DNA of 64,000 nucleotides from positions 1-64,000 of the forward strand of contig CANFOQ010000005.1 in the NCBI GenBank assembly GCA_947448745.1, given 5' to 3'. The notes under the pieces are model-generated. The model did not search any database. It was not told where the DNA came from and worked only from the letters and a program-made list of their open reading frames with translations. The translations under genes were made by a program, and so were the position numbers. Shown here piece after piece: positions 35,700-44,056 of this stretch. The stretch is from Comamonadaceae bacterium (lineage in GTDB: Bacteria; Pseudomonadota; Gammaproteobacteria; Burkholderiales; Burkholderiaceae_C). Position 1 is the stretch's first letter, and every line of letters begins with the position of its first letter.

Positions 35700-35980
35700 C
35701 AGCTGCTTTCAATGTCAAAGAGACTGCTGCGTATCCGACCACCCTTGGCCTTGGGTGCTGATTTTTGAATGTGGCTGAGTTGGGTTTTGGTGAGCGCGCC
35801 CTCGTCCGCTTGGTATTGAGGGAGGACTTTGGTGGCGAGTTCATGCAAAGCCAGATGAATCACTTGGGTTTCATCCACGCCCAGCGCTTCAGCCAAGCGC
35901 TTGGCGGTGGTGCGGGTCACACCTGTTGCACTGTCCTGCGGGCGGTAGCGAAAAGCAATTTGAGCAGTAGCGGCTGTCAT
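35699..35980 (-). CDS. antitoxin partner of the PemK-like toxin
   Basis: A 93-residue protein. TRTTAKRLAEALGVDETQVIHL suggests a ribbon-helix-helix-like DNA-binding fold (short strand then two helices). The C-terminal half is Lys/Ser-rich and probably disordered until bound to toxin. AGGAG lies nine bases before the ATG at 35980. A palindrome 17 bases upstream supports autoregulation. Confidence 0.75.
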   Translation of the reverse strand: MTAATAQIAFRYRPQDSATGVTRTTAKRLAEALGVDETQVIHLALHELATKVLPQYQADEGALTKTQLSHIQKSAPKAKGGRIRSSLFDIESS

Positions 35981-35997
35981 GCTGTCATCTCCTCTTA

Positions 35998-36014
35998 GAT
36001 ATCTTAAAGATATC
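35998..36014. promoter_or_regulatory. operator-like palindrome of the PemK-type locus
   Basis: GATATCTT-A-AAGATATC: perfect 8-bp arms about a single central base, 17 bases before the antitoxin start codon and upstream of its Shine-Dalgarno. A likely antitoxin binding site. Confidence 0.7.
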
Positions 36015-36069
36015 CTGTGGGGCCGTGTCTGTCAACTGCTTGGTTGACAGTTCTTCTAGCCCACAACCT

Positions 36070-37164
36070 TCAATAACTGGGCTTAACGAACAGAAACGAT
36101 ATGGGCGAACACCAGTGGTGGCGAACAATCCGTGCATAAATGCCCACATAGCCCAACATGAAGCCCAAGCACGCCAGTGCAGCGCCAGCGGCGGAATGTT
36201 GGAAATAAAAGGCCATCAGCACCGCAGGCACGGTCATGAGGGCCAAGACCAAACCCGTGACCGGGTTTTGCCAAGCGACCGGCACTTTGCGCCGCACATA
36301 GCGGCGCATGATCAGGCTGTGCAAATGTTGTTTGTCGGGCTGGCCAGGGTTGGCTTTTTTCAGGCGTCTGCGGTAGATGCTGAACAAGACCTCCACCACC
36401 GGGTAGATGCAAATGAGCAAGGCGGCAAAGGGCGTCACTTGGGTGTTGCGCTCCACCATCAGCACGGCCACCCAGGCCAAAGCGAAGCCGCCGAAATACG
36501 AGCCCCCATCGCCCAAGAAAATTTTGCCCATAGGCCAGTTGACGACAAAAAAGCCCAACATGGCCGCAGCGATGGACACGCAGGCATAGGCCAAGTTGAT
36601 GTCGCCCACATTCATGGCGATCCAAGCCACGCCGGTAAGGCCCAACAAAACCATGCCACTGGCCAAGCCATGGAAACCATCAATCACGTTGATGGCGTTG
36701 GCCACGCCGCCGATGGCAAACGCCGTGAACAGCACGGATATGAACAAGTTGGACAAGAGCAGATCGACCAGGTAGATGTCCACATGGGTGATGGACACAT
36801 GGGTGATCCACCAACCCAAAGCGCCGGACAGCATGGTGGCCAGCAAACGCGCCAACACCGAAACTTGCTTGGTGACATCTTCGGCCAAGCCAAACACAAA
36901 GGCTGGGATACCCGCCAGCAACAGCGGACCCAAGAAAGCTTGTCGTTCAGGGCGTGAGGTGACGTACGCCACCACCACACCAGCCACGATGGCAATGCCA
37001 CCCACTCGCGGTGTGGGATGGATGTGAAACTTTTGAATGCCCTGGGTGAAGTCCAAAGAGAACTTGCCATGCCAGCTTTTGGTCCATACCAACAGCAGCG
37101 ACACCGTGATGGCTGCTAAAAAAGCCATGTAGCTGGCGAAGGGGAGTTGGTTGAGGAAATCCAT
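36070..37164 (-). CDS. WecA/WbpL-family undecaprenyl-phosphate sugar-1-phosphate transferase
   Basis: A 364-residue polytopic protein (about ten helices) of the MraY/WecA family, starting MDFLNQLPFASYMAFLAAI at the ATG at 37164. Catalytic loops: KFHIHPTPRVGGIAI, GLAEDVTKQV in the Mg-binding position (usually D-D), NAINVIDGFHGLASG, GKIFLGDGGSYF with the conserved Asp, and the cytosolic QHLHSLIMRRYVRRK (H-x-H). It loads the first HexNAc-1-phosphate onto the lipid carrier for the polysaccharide built by this locus. With the adjoining epimerase it resembles the WbpL/WbpV-type pair that uses UDP-QuiNAc or UDP-FucNAc; the sugar is inferred. Confidence 0.88.
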   Translation of the reverse strand: MDFLNQLPFASYMAFLAAITVSLLLVWTKSWHGKFSLDFTQGIQKFHIHPTPRVGGIAIVAGVVVAYVTSRPERQAFLGPLLLAGIPAFVFGLAEDVTKQVSVLARLLATMLSGALGWWITHVSITHVDIYLVDLLLSNLFISVLFTAFAIGGVANAINVIDGFHGLASGMVLLGLTGVAWIAMNVGDINLAYACVSIAAAMLGFFVVNWPMGKIFLGDGGSYFGGFALAWVAVLMVERNTQVTPFAALLICIYPVVEVLFSIYRRRLKKANPGQPDKQHLHSLIMRRYVRRKVPVAWQNPVTGLVLALMTVPAVLMAFYFQHSAAGAALACLGFMLGYVGIYARIVRHHWCSPISFLFVKPSY

Positions 37165-37296
37165 GAACAATGCTAAGTATTTAGAAGTGATGCAGATATC
37201 AAAGACATAGATATTCTATCTGTACGAAAGTATTCACTTGAGATTGATAAGCCATGGAGCAGCAGTTAAAGCCGTGCACATCGGAACTCACTCAAC

Positions 37297-38286
37297 TTAT
37301 TCCGAATAAAAAACGCCCTCGTTTTCATGAGACTCTAGAAACTCGTGACGCACCGTTTGGGCCAAAGCTTGGTCTAAAGGAACAGGCGGAATAAAACCAG
37401 TCTGGTCAATGGCAGAGTTGTAAACAGAGTTTGCACAAAACTTCTTCACTCGAATGGCGCTGATGGCAAACCGTTTACCAGTCAGTGCAGCAATACCATC
37501 AAAACACTTGCCGATGAAATAACCAACTGGATATGGCAAACGAAAAGGAATGGACGTGGAACGGCCCAAGATGTGATTGACCTTGCTCACCAAGGTATTC
37601 ATGGAGAAATCGGGCTTGTCAATGTAGTTGTAAATATGAATACCGGGCTTGAATGACAAGCTGTACTCGATAAAGGCAGCCACATTTTCAACATAAGCCA
37701 TGGATTTGCGGTTTTCACCGTTGCCCACCATGATGAATTTACCGGAGGCAATTTGCTTTAGAAGGTTATAAACATTGCCGCGGTTTTGCTCGCCAAACAC
37801 AACCGTTGGCCGAATGATGACCAATGTGCGTTCACTCGGCTTTTCTAGCTGCCAAGCTTTGTAAATTTGTTCTGCTTCGTATTTGGTTCTGCCGTAGTCA
37901 TTGAAGGGGGCAATTGCGCCAGATTCATTTGTGCCAAGTGGAGCAAAACCGTAAACGGCTACAGAGCTGGTGAAAATAATTTTATTCACGCCTTTTTCGC
38001 TTGCAACTTTACAGATATTGCGTGCTCCCTCGACGTTGACTTCGTCATACAGACTGAGGGGCCTGACATCATCACGGTGCTCTGCAGCTAAATTGATAAT
38101 GGATGAATTACCTGCAATATTTAACGATAAACTGGCCATTGAAGTGACATCAGAATATTTGTAAATTTCTGGAAATTGGACACTGTTGTTCTTATCCAAA
38201 ATATGGAACTCAATTGCAGCATTCATTAGTCTTTTCGCTAATCTAGACCCAATAAACCCACTTCCACCAATCAAAGATAATGTCAT
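37297..38286 (-). CDS. NAD-dependent epimerase/4-ketoreductase (WbpV-like SDR)
   Basis: A 329-residue extended SDR: LSLIGGSGFIGSRLAKRL (NAD site), IIFTSSVAVYGFAP, and Y-x-x-x-K in NDYGRTKYEAEQIY. RPTVVFGEQNRGNVYNLL and NGENRKSMAYVENVAAFI are typical of reductases/epimerases that act beside initiating GT4 enzymes to make UDP-QuiNAc or UDP-FucNAc. It is 4 bp from the neighbouring glycosyltransferase gene and transcribed with it. The exact product is inferred from context only. Confidence 0.82.
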   Translation of the reverse strand: MTLSLIGGSGFIGSRLAKRLMNAAIEFHILDKNNSVQFPEIYKYSDVTSMASLSLNIAGNSSIINLAAEHRDDVRPLSLYDEVNVEGARNICKVASEKGVNKIIFTSSVAVYGFAPLGTNESGAIAPFNDYGRTKYEAEQIYKAWQLEKPSERTLVIIRPTVVFGEQNRGNVYNLLKQIASGKFIMVGNGENRKSMAYVENVAAFIEYSLSFKPGIHIYNYIDKPDFSMNTLVSKVNHILGRSTSIPFRLPYPVGYFIGKCFDGIAALTGKRFAISAIRVKKFCANSVYNSAIDQTGFIPPVPLDQALAQTVRHEFLESHENEGVFYSE

Positions 38287-38289
38287 ATG

Positions 38290-39105
38290 CTACTTAAATT
38301 GAAGCAATGCTTTTTTGTTTAAATTAGTTCTAATAGGATCATAAAACCATCCCCATTTATTAAAGTATCTAATCATATTCAGCAAGTGAATTAAAAACAT
38401 CCTTATAGATTTGTGAGAAGCACCACCATGTTCATGGTAAACATGCACATCTGGAAAGAAAATAGTATCGTGCTTTATTGCCATTCTTCGGGTTAAATCA
38501 ATATCTTCAGGATACATGAAGAAGCGTTCGTCAAACAAGCCCACATCTTTCAAGGCATCTACTCTCAAAAACATGAAGCAACCAGAAAGATAAGGCACAA
38601 AGCACTTCTTTTGATATACAGCTTCGGGCAACTCAATATTGATGAATTTTTTCAAATTCAAACCAAGTCGGCCAAGTACCCTTGCGGCCAAATCCAATGG
38701 TGAAGGAATTAACTTACAAAGTTTTTGAGTTGAGCCATCAGGATTCAAAACCATCGGCATGACATGACCTACTTTAGGGTTTAGCTCCATGTAATCATAG
38801 AGTTTAAGCAATACGTCATTTTGATCTTCAAAATCAAAATAAACATCTGCATTTAAAACAAGATGATATTTAAAATTATTAGCAATAGATTTTCTTAAAG
38901 CAATATTGTGTGCAGTCCCATAACCTGGATTTGATGGCAAATGAATATAAGTGATTTCAGAATCTATAAATTTTTTAAACGAATCAGTTGGGGAATTATC
39001 AACAACAAAAATTACACAAGTTAATTTAGAATTATAAATACATTCAAGGCATCTAATCAATTGCTTTGAATCTGCTTTATATAAAACTATCGAGATTGCA
39101 AGCAA
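38290..39105 (-). CDS. family 2 glycosyltransferase
   Basis: A 271-residue GT2 enzyme: IFVVDNSPTDSFKKFI, LPSNPGYGTAHNIAL, VLNADVYFDFED (D-x-D type metal site), FVPYLSGCFMFLRVDAL and MYPEDIDLTRRM. The last motif (E-D-x-D-L-x-R-R) is typical of WbbL-like rhamnosyltransferases, so transfer of a deoxyhexose is plausible. AT-rich codon use like its neighbours. Cytoplasmic face of the inner membrane. Confidence 0.85.
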   Translation of the reverse strand: MLAISIVLYKADSKQLIRCLECIYNSKLTCVIFVVDNSPTDSFKKFIDSEITYIHLPSNPGYGTAHNIALRKSIANNFKYHLVLNADVYFDFEDQNDVLLKLYDYMELNPKVGHVMPMVLNPDGSTQKLCKLIPSPLDLAARVLGRLGLNLKKFINIELPEAVYQKKCFVPYLSGCFMFLRVDALKDVGLFDERFFMYPEDIDLTRRMAIKHDTIFFPDVHVYHEHGGASHKSIRMFLIHLLNMIRYFNKWGWFYDPIRTNLNKKALLQFK

Positions 39106-39125
39106 AATTAAAATCCCACGAAAAA

Positions 39126-40079
39126 TTACAAATACAAAAAAAATACAATGTTACGCAAGAAACCAGATTTTCTAAAACCATGCTTCCACGCAATATAATG
39201 TCTGTATAAAGGACGCAATTTGGGAAGCTCAAGATAAATAGATACAAATTTTAAATCATTCTTCTTCATCAAAGGCTCATATCTAGTGAGCAAAAAACGA
39301 GCTTGTCTTTGTGATTTGGCAACTCGGGATCTATATGCGGTTGATCCATTAACAATATCCTTTAAAATTTTTTTAATACTAAATGCATTTGCCCCGACTT
39401 GATTGTAACCATGCTGACGATAATCGATAGTTGACTTATCAATACATTCGATTTTGCCAAATAAACTTGCTACTTGAATTAACCACCAATCATGCATGGC
39501 AACGCCTTCCGGCAAAGGAAGTGCCAACTTTAATAATGAACGGTTTAAAATCATTGTGCATCCAGGCGCTACATTTTGAATTAATAATTGCTTAAACTCA
39601 GGTTTTTTTAGTTGAGATAAACGCTGATGATTTATAAATGAAGGATGGATTAATTTAAGATCGGCATCAACAATATTTAAGTCAGTGAAGACCAATGCAG
39701 GGATAACAAACCCATTTGAATCATGCTCAAGTTGTTGAATTGCAGCTATTGAATCCTCGATTTTACTTTGATGCCAAACATCATCTTGATCTGCGAGCAG
39801 AACATAATCTGCAGTAGATTCATCCAGTAGTCTGGAAAAATTATTAATAACGCCTTGATTTTTTAAATTATTTTGAACAATATTTATATCTAAGAATGAT
39901 TTTAATTTAAAATCTTTAATTATTTCTAATGTATTATCTTTTGAATTATCATCTCTACATAAGACTTTAAACCCATTAAATGTCTGATTTTCCAATGAAG
40001 TAAGAAAATCAAAGAGATATTTTTCTCCGTTATATGTTGCCAGCAGTACTTCTACTTTTTTATCGGTTAATCTTTGCAT
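39126..40079 (-). CDS. family 2 glycosyltransferase
   Basis: A 317-residue GT2 enzyme starting MQRLTDKKVEVLLATYNGEK at the ATG at 40079. Nucleotide-sugar site LCRDDNSKDNTLEII, DxD-type YVLLADQDDVWHQSKI, and acceptor region NVAPGCTMILNRSL with MHDWWLIQVASLFG; these mark the alpha-L-Rha or hexose transferases of O-antigen loci. The gene start overlaps the end of wzy by 20 bases and directly follows a run of eight A residues on the coding strand. Confidence 0.86.
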   Translation of the reverse strand: MQRLTDKKVEVLLATYNGEKYLFDFLTSLENQTFNGFKVLCRDDNSKDNTLEIIKDFKLKSFLDINIVQNNLKNQGVINNFSRLLDESTADYVLLADQDDVWHQSKIEDSIAAIQQLEHDSNGFVIPALVFTDLNIVDADLKLIHPSFINHQRLSQLKKPEFKQLLIQNVAPGCTMILNRSLLKLALPLPEGVAMHDWWLIQVASLFGKIECIDKSTIDYRQHGYNQVGANAFSIKKILKDIVNGSTAYRSRVAKSQRQARFLLTRYEPLMKKNDLKFVSIYLELPKLRPLYRHYIAWKHGFRKSGFLRNIVFFLYL

Positions 40080-41061
40080 TTTTTTTATAAGAACAGGAGA
40101 ATATATATAATAAAATAAAAACTGCACAAGTAAATAAAGTATTTGTCGTAAAAAATTTCACTGAAAAAGCGGACATATAGGTTTGATATATTAGATATAT
40201 ATAAAGCGGATAGAAATGGTTGCTGATTACTGACAAGATCTGAATAACTCGTAAAGTAATTATACATAAAAAATAAAATGTTAAAGCATTTATATATTTT
40301 CCAGACAGTAAAATCCAATGGTAAGCTTCAGGAAAAACATTTATATTTTCATTAAACAAATCTGATCCAAGATGGTCGAAATTATTTAACATATTAAATG
40401 ATGAACTTGTAACATATACTAATGGCCAAAGAATAAAATTCGACAATTCATTTATTTCAAATACGAACGGAAGTGAAATTGAATTTATCGCATTTGGTGA
40501 TCTTATTTCACCCATAATTCCAAAAATTATAGTTATAATTAACACCATAATTAATATATTTTTAATGCTTATTAGTTTTTTATTACTCACCATCACCATC
40601 AAAGAAATAAAGGTAAGAAGCATTAAATCTCTATTTAACATCAACAGTGGATTTATAATTGAAAATATAATAAATATTAATTTTATAAATTTATTATTTT
40701 CATTATAAGCTACATAAGCTAAAACCCAACTCGATACTACAATATGGTGGAAGTATGAATAACCAAAATCAACGTAAAGAATATCACCGAATACTGGCAC
40801 TCCAAATTTAAAATATTCAATAATGGAGGATATGATTATAATATATGCGAAAATTTTTCCATTTTCGATAATTACATTATTTTTTTTTATTAATTTATTT
40901 TGATCATTTATGGAAAATAAAAAAAGTAATATCAATAAACATAAAAACACAAGTAATAGAATATATTTGTTTTTTAATTTAATATCATATAGCAAAAAGG
41001 AACCTTGAAATACCAAAATGCTTATTAATATTGGAGTCCATGTTTTCGTTAAAAAATTCAT
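40060..41061 (-). CDS. wzy: candidate O-antigen/capsule polymerase (Wzy-like)
   Basis: A 333-residue, extremely hydrophobic protein with about ten predicted membrane helices (for example YILLLVFLCLLILLFLFS and ILIMVLIITIIFGIMG). A large periplasmic-type loop (GEIRSPNAINSISLPFVFEI) lies between helices, as in Wzy polymerases. No sequence signature is reliable for this class, so the call rests on topology and position beside wzx and glycosyltransferases. It is the most AT-rich gene of the window, with long A and T runs. Confidence 0.7.
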   Translation of the reverse strand: MNFLTKTWTPILISILVFQGSFLLYDIKLKNKYILLLVFLCLLILLFLFSINDQNKLIKKNNVIIENGKIFAYIIIISSIIEYFKFGVPVFGDILYVDFGYSYFHHIVVSSWVLAYVAYNENNKFIKLIFIIFSIINPLLMLNRDLMLLTFISLMVMVSNKKLISIKNILIMVLIITIIFGIMGEIRSPNAINSISLPFVFEINELSNFILWPLVYVTSSSFNMLNNFDHLGSDLFNENINVFPEAYHWILLSGKYINALTFYFLCIITLRVIQILSVISNHFYPLYIYLIYQTYMSAFSVKFFTTNTLFTCAVFILLYIFSCSYKKNAKINR

Positions 41062-41108
41062 GTTGTTATTTTTTATATATTGAGTGTAGCTTCGAATAAC
41101 AGGTTATA

Positions 41109-41136
41109 GGTGTTTAGGGGTGTTTAGGGGTGTTTA
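41109..41136. repeat. 10-bp tandem repeat, three units
   Basis: GGTGTTTAGG twice, then GGTGTTTA, in direct succession just upstream (on the minus strand) of the wzy-like gene start. Confidence 0.8.
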
Positions 41137-41433
41137 ATATTCAGTCAGTACAAGAGCCTCAATACTGGCTCTCGTGGTTTCCACCCCAAGCAGAATTGTT
41201 AGATGTCTGCCGGTTGATTGCAACACAGTTGCTCTGCCAAGAGTGTGCAAGCTTGAGTGAAAAATCCAAACGCAGTGGCTGCTACAAATGCAATGGATCA
41301 CATAGCAGATTGCGAGCAAGCTGCCCATCAGCTATGAAAAGTTTTACTTGCATGTTTTGCCAATAAAGCCGAATACAGGAATTTTTGCAATAAACTTTGC
41401 TGCAAATAGAAAAAATTAAACTCTATGCAGATG

Positions 41434-41627
41434 TTCAGATCCAGCGAGGACAAATCCTCAACTACCGTCTTTTGAGCTAAAGGTCTTTGCATATTATGAC
41501 TATCTCGCTGCCAGCCCTACCTGCGTAAGATCTTCAGATCCAGCGAGGACAAATCCTCAACTACCGGCTTTTGAGCTAAAGGTCTTTGCATATTATGACT
41601 AGCTAGCTGCCAGCCCTACCTGCGTAA
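41434..41627. repeat. 99-bp tandem duplication
   Basis: Two head-to-tail copies (41434-41532 and 41533-41627) that differ at about three positions over the 95 aligned bases. Each holds a small inverted repeat GAGGA-CAAA-TCCTC. The copies are not coding in any frame I can support. Confidence 0.9.
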
Positions 41628-41828
41628 AGTGTACGAAATTCGTTATCATGCAGTATATCTGCTCGTAAAAAAATATTATAATAATATAGACACTCAATTT
41701 TTTATTCTCACTAACTTATGACGCTTTGAAATTCTATCGGTCTAATAATTTCACTATGCATTTCTATATTTAATTGTGAATTTTAAAATTCTGGATGGTT
41801 AGAGAAGAGTTTCAGTTAATTCCAAGAT

Positions 41829-43076
41829 CTACTTAATTAATAGCACCTCAACTTCAGGCAATGGGAAAACAAGTCTCATACCTGCGAACTTTTTATTCGC
41901 TGTAAAAAATGCCCTGAAATGCCAAGGCAATACGATCAAGTAATCCGGCCTCTTGGCAAGTAGTTCTTGCTCAGGAATGATAGGAATCCAAGTTCCTGGT
42001 GTGAAGCAACCAAATTTTTCGGAATTAACCTCACCTACAAATTCAACTTCATTAGAGGTCAGCCCACAATATTGCAGAAGAACATTACCCTTGGTCGATG
42101 CACCAAGTACTGCTACAGACTTGCCTTCAGTACGAGCTGTCTCTATGAATATCAATAAATCACGCTTAGATTGAACCACGCGCTCCGCAAATGCCTGGTA
42201 AGGCGCAAGCGTGTCCAAGCCCTTTTCGCGTTCGTCATCAAGAATTTTCTGTACTGAAGGAACGATGGTCATATCATTGTGGGCTTTTGATACTGTTACC
42301 GAAAAACTACCACCATTGATGTCGTTGAACTCCACATCAAGAATTTTGAAACCCACGCGGTCAGCCATCCATTTGATCTGTCGCAGCGCATAAAACTCTA
42401 GGTGCTCATGACACACTGTGTCGTAAGAATTCGTATCCAGCATGGTCGGCATGTAGCTTTGTTCAAATACCCAAATCCCATCGTCCGCGAGCACCTCATA
42501 CACCTCACGCATGAAGCCCATCGGGTCTTCTAAGTCATAAAACATGGAGAACGAAGTTACGACCTTGGCTTTCTGCCCGGGGAAGCGTTCATGCACCAGC
42601 TTCGCGGAAAAGAAATCAGGTATCAGTTGAATGTGCGGTGGGTAGTAGGTGTGAAATTTAACGCCGGTTGGATCAACCCCTACCAGCACGGGGCCAGATG
42701 CCGGGTAGGCTTGCAAGGTGGTGCTGTCATTGCTGCCAATATCTATAACCAAATCACCGGTATTCAACTCAATCAAGCCAAGAATTCGCTTCACCTTGTT
42801 GTTGAGGTGCGCCACCATACTGGCATTCAGACCAGAGCGATAGCCATAGTTTTCGCCATACATTTCGCCTAGGTCGTAGGAATGCTCCATCTGCAGCAGG
42901 CCACAAGCATCGTCCTTGCCGATGCATTTCACCAAGTGCAGCGGGCCGGTTGTGACTTTTGCACCCTTCTCGCGCGGGAAAACTCCGGTCAGCATTTGCT
43001 CGCCCAAATCCAGAACACGTTCCAGATGTGTGTTGCCGCAAATTCTGCATTTCTCTACTTTTTTGTACATCGTCAT
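41829..43076 (-). CDS. zinc-binding SAM-dependent sugar C-methyltransferase
   Basis: A 415-residue three-domain methyltransferase of the TylC3/NovU type. An N-terminal zinc-binding domain with Cys pairs (CRICGNTHLERVLDLGEQ, then VKCIGKDDACGLLQMEHSYD), the SAM domain GDLVIDIGSNDSTTLQAYPA and LVGVDPTG, the family catalytic segment YDTVCHEHLEFYALRQIKWM, and a C-terminal Rossmann domain VAVLGASTKGNVLLQYCG. Such enzymes C-methylate 3- or 4-keto-deoxysugar nucleotides to make branched sugars. Beside two Gmd-like dehydratases it suggests a branched GDP-deoxyhexose. Confidence 0.88.
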   Translation of the reverse strand: MTMYKKVEKCRICGNTHLERVLDLGEQMLTGVFPREKGAKVTTGPLHLVKCIGKDDACGLLQMEHSYDLGEMYGENYGYRSGLNASMVAHLNNKVKRILGLIELNTGDLVIDIGSNDSTTLQAYPASGPVLVGVDPTGVKFHTYYPPHIQLIPDFFSAKLVHERFPGQKAKVVTSFSMFYDLEDPMGFMREVYEVLADDGIWVFEQSYMPTMLDTNSYDTVCHEHLEFYALRQIKWMADRVGFKILDVEFNDINGGSFSVTVSKAHNDMTIVPSVQKILDDEREKGLDTLAPYQAFAERVVQSKRDLLIFIETARTEGKSVAVLGASTKGNVLLQYCGLTSNEVEFVGEVNSEKFGCFTPGTWIPIIPEQELLAKRPDYLIVLPWHFRAFFTANKKFAGMRLVFPLPEVEVLLIK

Positions 43077-43084
43077 TCACCCCA

Positions 43085-44056
43085 TCAATATTCAAAATTC
43101 TCACTCAATATTTTCAAGTCCGCATCCACCATCAACTGCACCAGCTCTTTAAACTCAACTTCAGGCTGCCAGCCCAGTTCGCGATTGGCTTTTGCTGCAA
43201 AGCCAACCAGTAACGCGGGCTCAGTGGACCGATAGGCCGAGGCATCCTCGTGCACATGATCTCGATAATCCAGCCCAAGGTGAGCAAAAGCCAGATCGCA
43301 CAACTCACGCACAGAGTGCGCCTTACCTGTCGCCAGAACATAGTCATCTGGCCGCTCCTGCTGCAGCATCAACCACATGGCACGAACATAGTCGCCAGCA
43401 AATCCCCAGTCCCGCTGGGCGTCCAGATTACCGAGGTGCAACTTAGTGGTCAAACCAAGTTTGATCTTGACGGCTTCGTGCGTGATTTTGCGCGTTACAA
43501 ACTCCAAACTACGGCGCGGGCTTTCATGGTTGAACAAAATCGCGGAACACGCAAAAAGCCCATAGCGTTGCCGATAAATACGGATCATGGCATCCGCGTA
43601 GAGCTTGGCTGCTCCATAGGGGCTGCGCGGGTTTGTTGGTGTAGATTCGGTCTGCGGGCTTTCAACAGCCTCGCCAAATATTTCCCGGCTGGATGCTTGA
43701 CAGAAGCGAATATTCATATCCACTGCCCGAATCGCTTCCAAAATACGAGAAACCGCGAGACCGTTCACTTCTCCGATACCCACTGGATCATCGAACATGC
43801 CCGCACCAGAAGAATAAGCAGCTAAGTTATAGATTTCCGCCGGTCGAACTTCTGCCAAAATTTCAATCATAAGGCGTTGATCCATCATCTTCCACTCGAC
43901 CAAATCAACCTTATTCTTTAAATCAGCGGATAGACGCACAGCGGCAGACTCTGCATCCCTAACTCCACCGATCACGCGGTAATCCTTGGCAAGCAATAGC
44001 TCAGCCAAATAGGAGCCATCTTGTCCTGTAATACCTGTGATTAATGCCGTATTCAT
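43085..44056 (-). CDS. Gmd-like SDR (GDP-sugar dehydratase/reductase)
   Basis: A 323-residue SDR starting [20 protein letters not shown], the exact N-terminal style of GDP-mannose 4,6-dehydratases. FCQASSREIFGEAVESPQTE and RSPYGAAKLYADAMIRIY carry the Ser and Y-x-x-x-[21 protein letters not shown] and GNLDAQRDWGFAGDYVRAMW are Gmd-type. It is about 40 residues shorter than true Gmd (encoded at 50327-51415), and the usual T-S-E triad is changed to S-S-R-E. It may be the RMD/4-ketoreductase or epimerase step after Gmd. It overlaps the next gene by four bases. Confidence 0.8.
   Translation of the reverse strand: MNTALITGITGQDGSYLAELLLAKDYRVIGGVRDAESAAVRLSADLKNKVDLVEWKMMDQRLMIEILAEVRPAEIYNLAAYSSGAGMFDDPVGIGEVNGLAVSRILEAIRAVDMNIRFCQASSREIFGEAVESPQTESTPTNPRSPYGAAKLYADAMIRIYRQRYGLFACSAILFNHESPRRSLEFVTRKITHEAVKIKLGLTTKLHLGNLDAQRDWGFAGDYVRAMWLMLQQERPDDYVLATGKAHSVRELCDLAFAHLGLDYRDHVHEDASAYRSTEPALLVGFAAKANRELGWQPEVEFKELVQLMVDADLKILSENFEY

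Larger units (their letters stand above)
41062..41828. other. 767-bp non-coding spacer inside the polysaccharide locus
   Basis: No credible gene. It contains a 10-bp tandem triplet at 41109-41136, a 99-bp tandem duplication at 41434-41627 and AT-rich sequence to the next gene. One frame (41130-41366, plus strand) ends with several Cys pairs (CQECASL, CYKC) but lacks a ribosome site and known homology. The opposite strand has an equally long frame. The spacer looks like a junction or decayed remnant. Confidence 0.5.

Noticed and set aside
41130-41366. A 78-codon frame with Cys pairs in the polysaccharide spacer
   Set aside because: No ribosome-binding site, no known domain, and an equally long frame on the other strand; treated as chance or relic.
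41434-41627. Possible CRISPR or integron attC array
   Set aside because: Only two head-to-tail 99-bp units without spacers, no cas genes, no attC core sites and no integrase.
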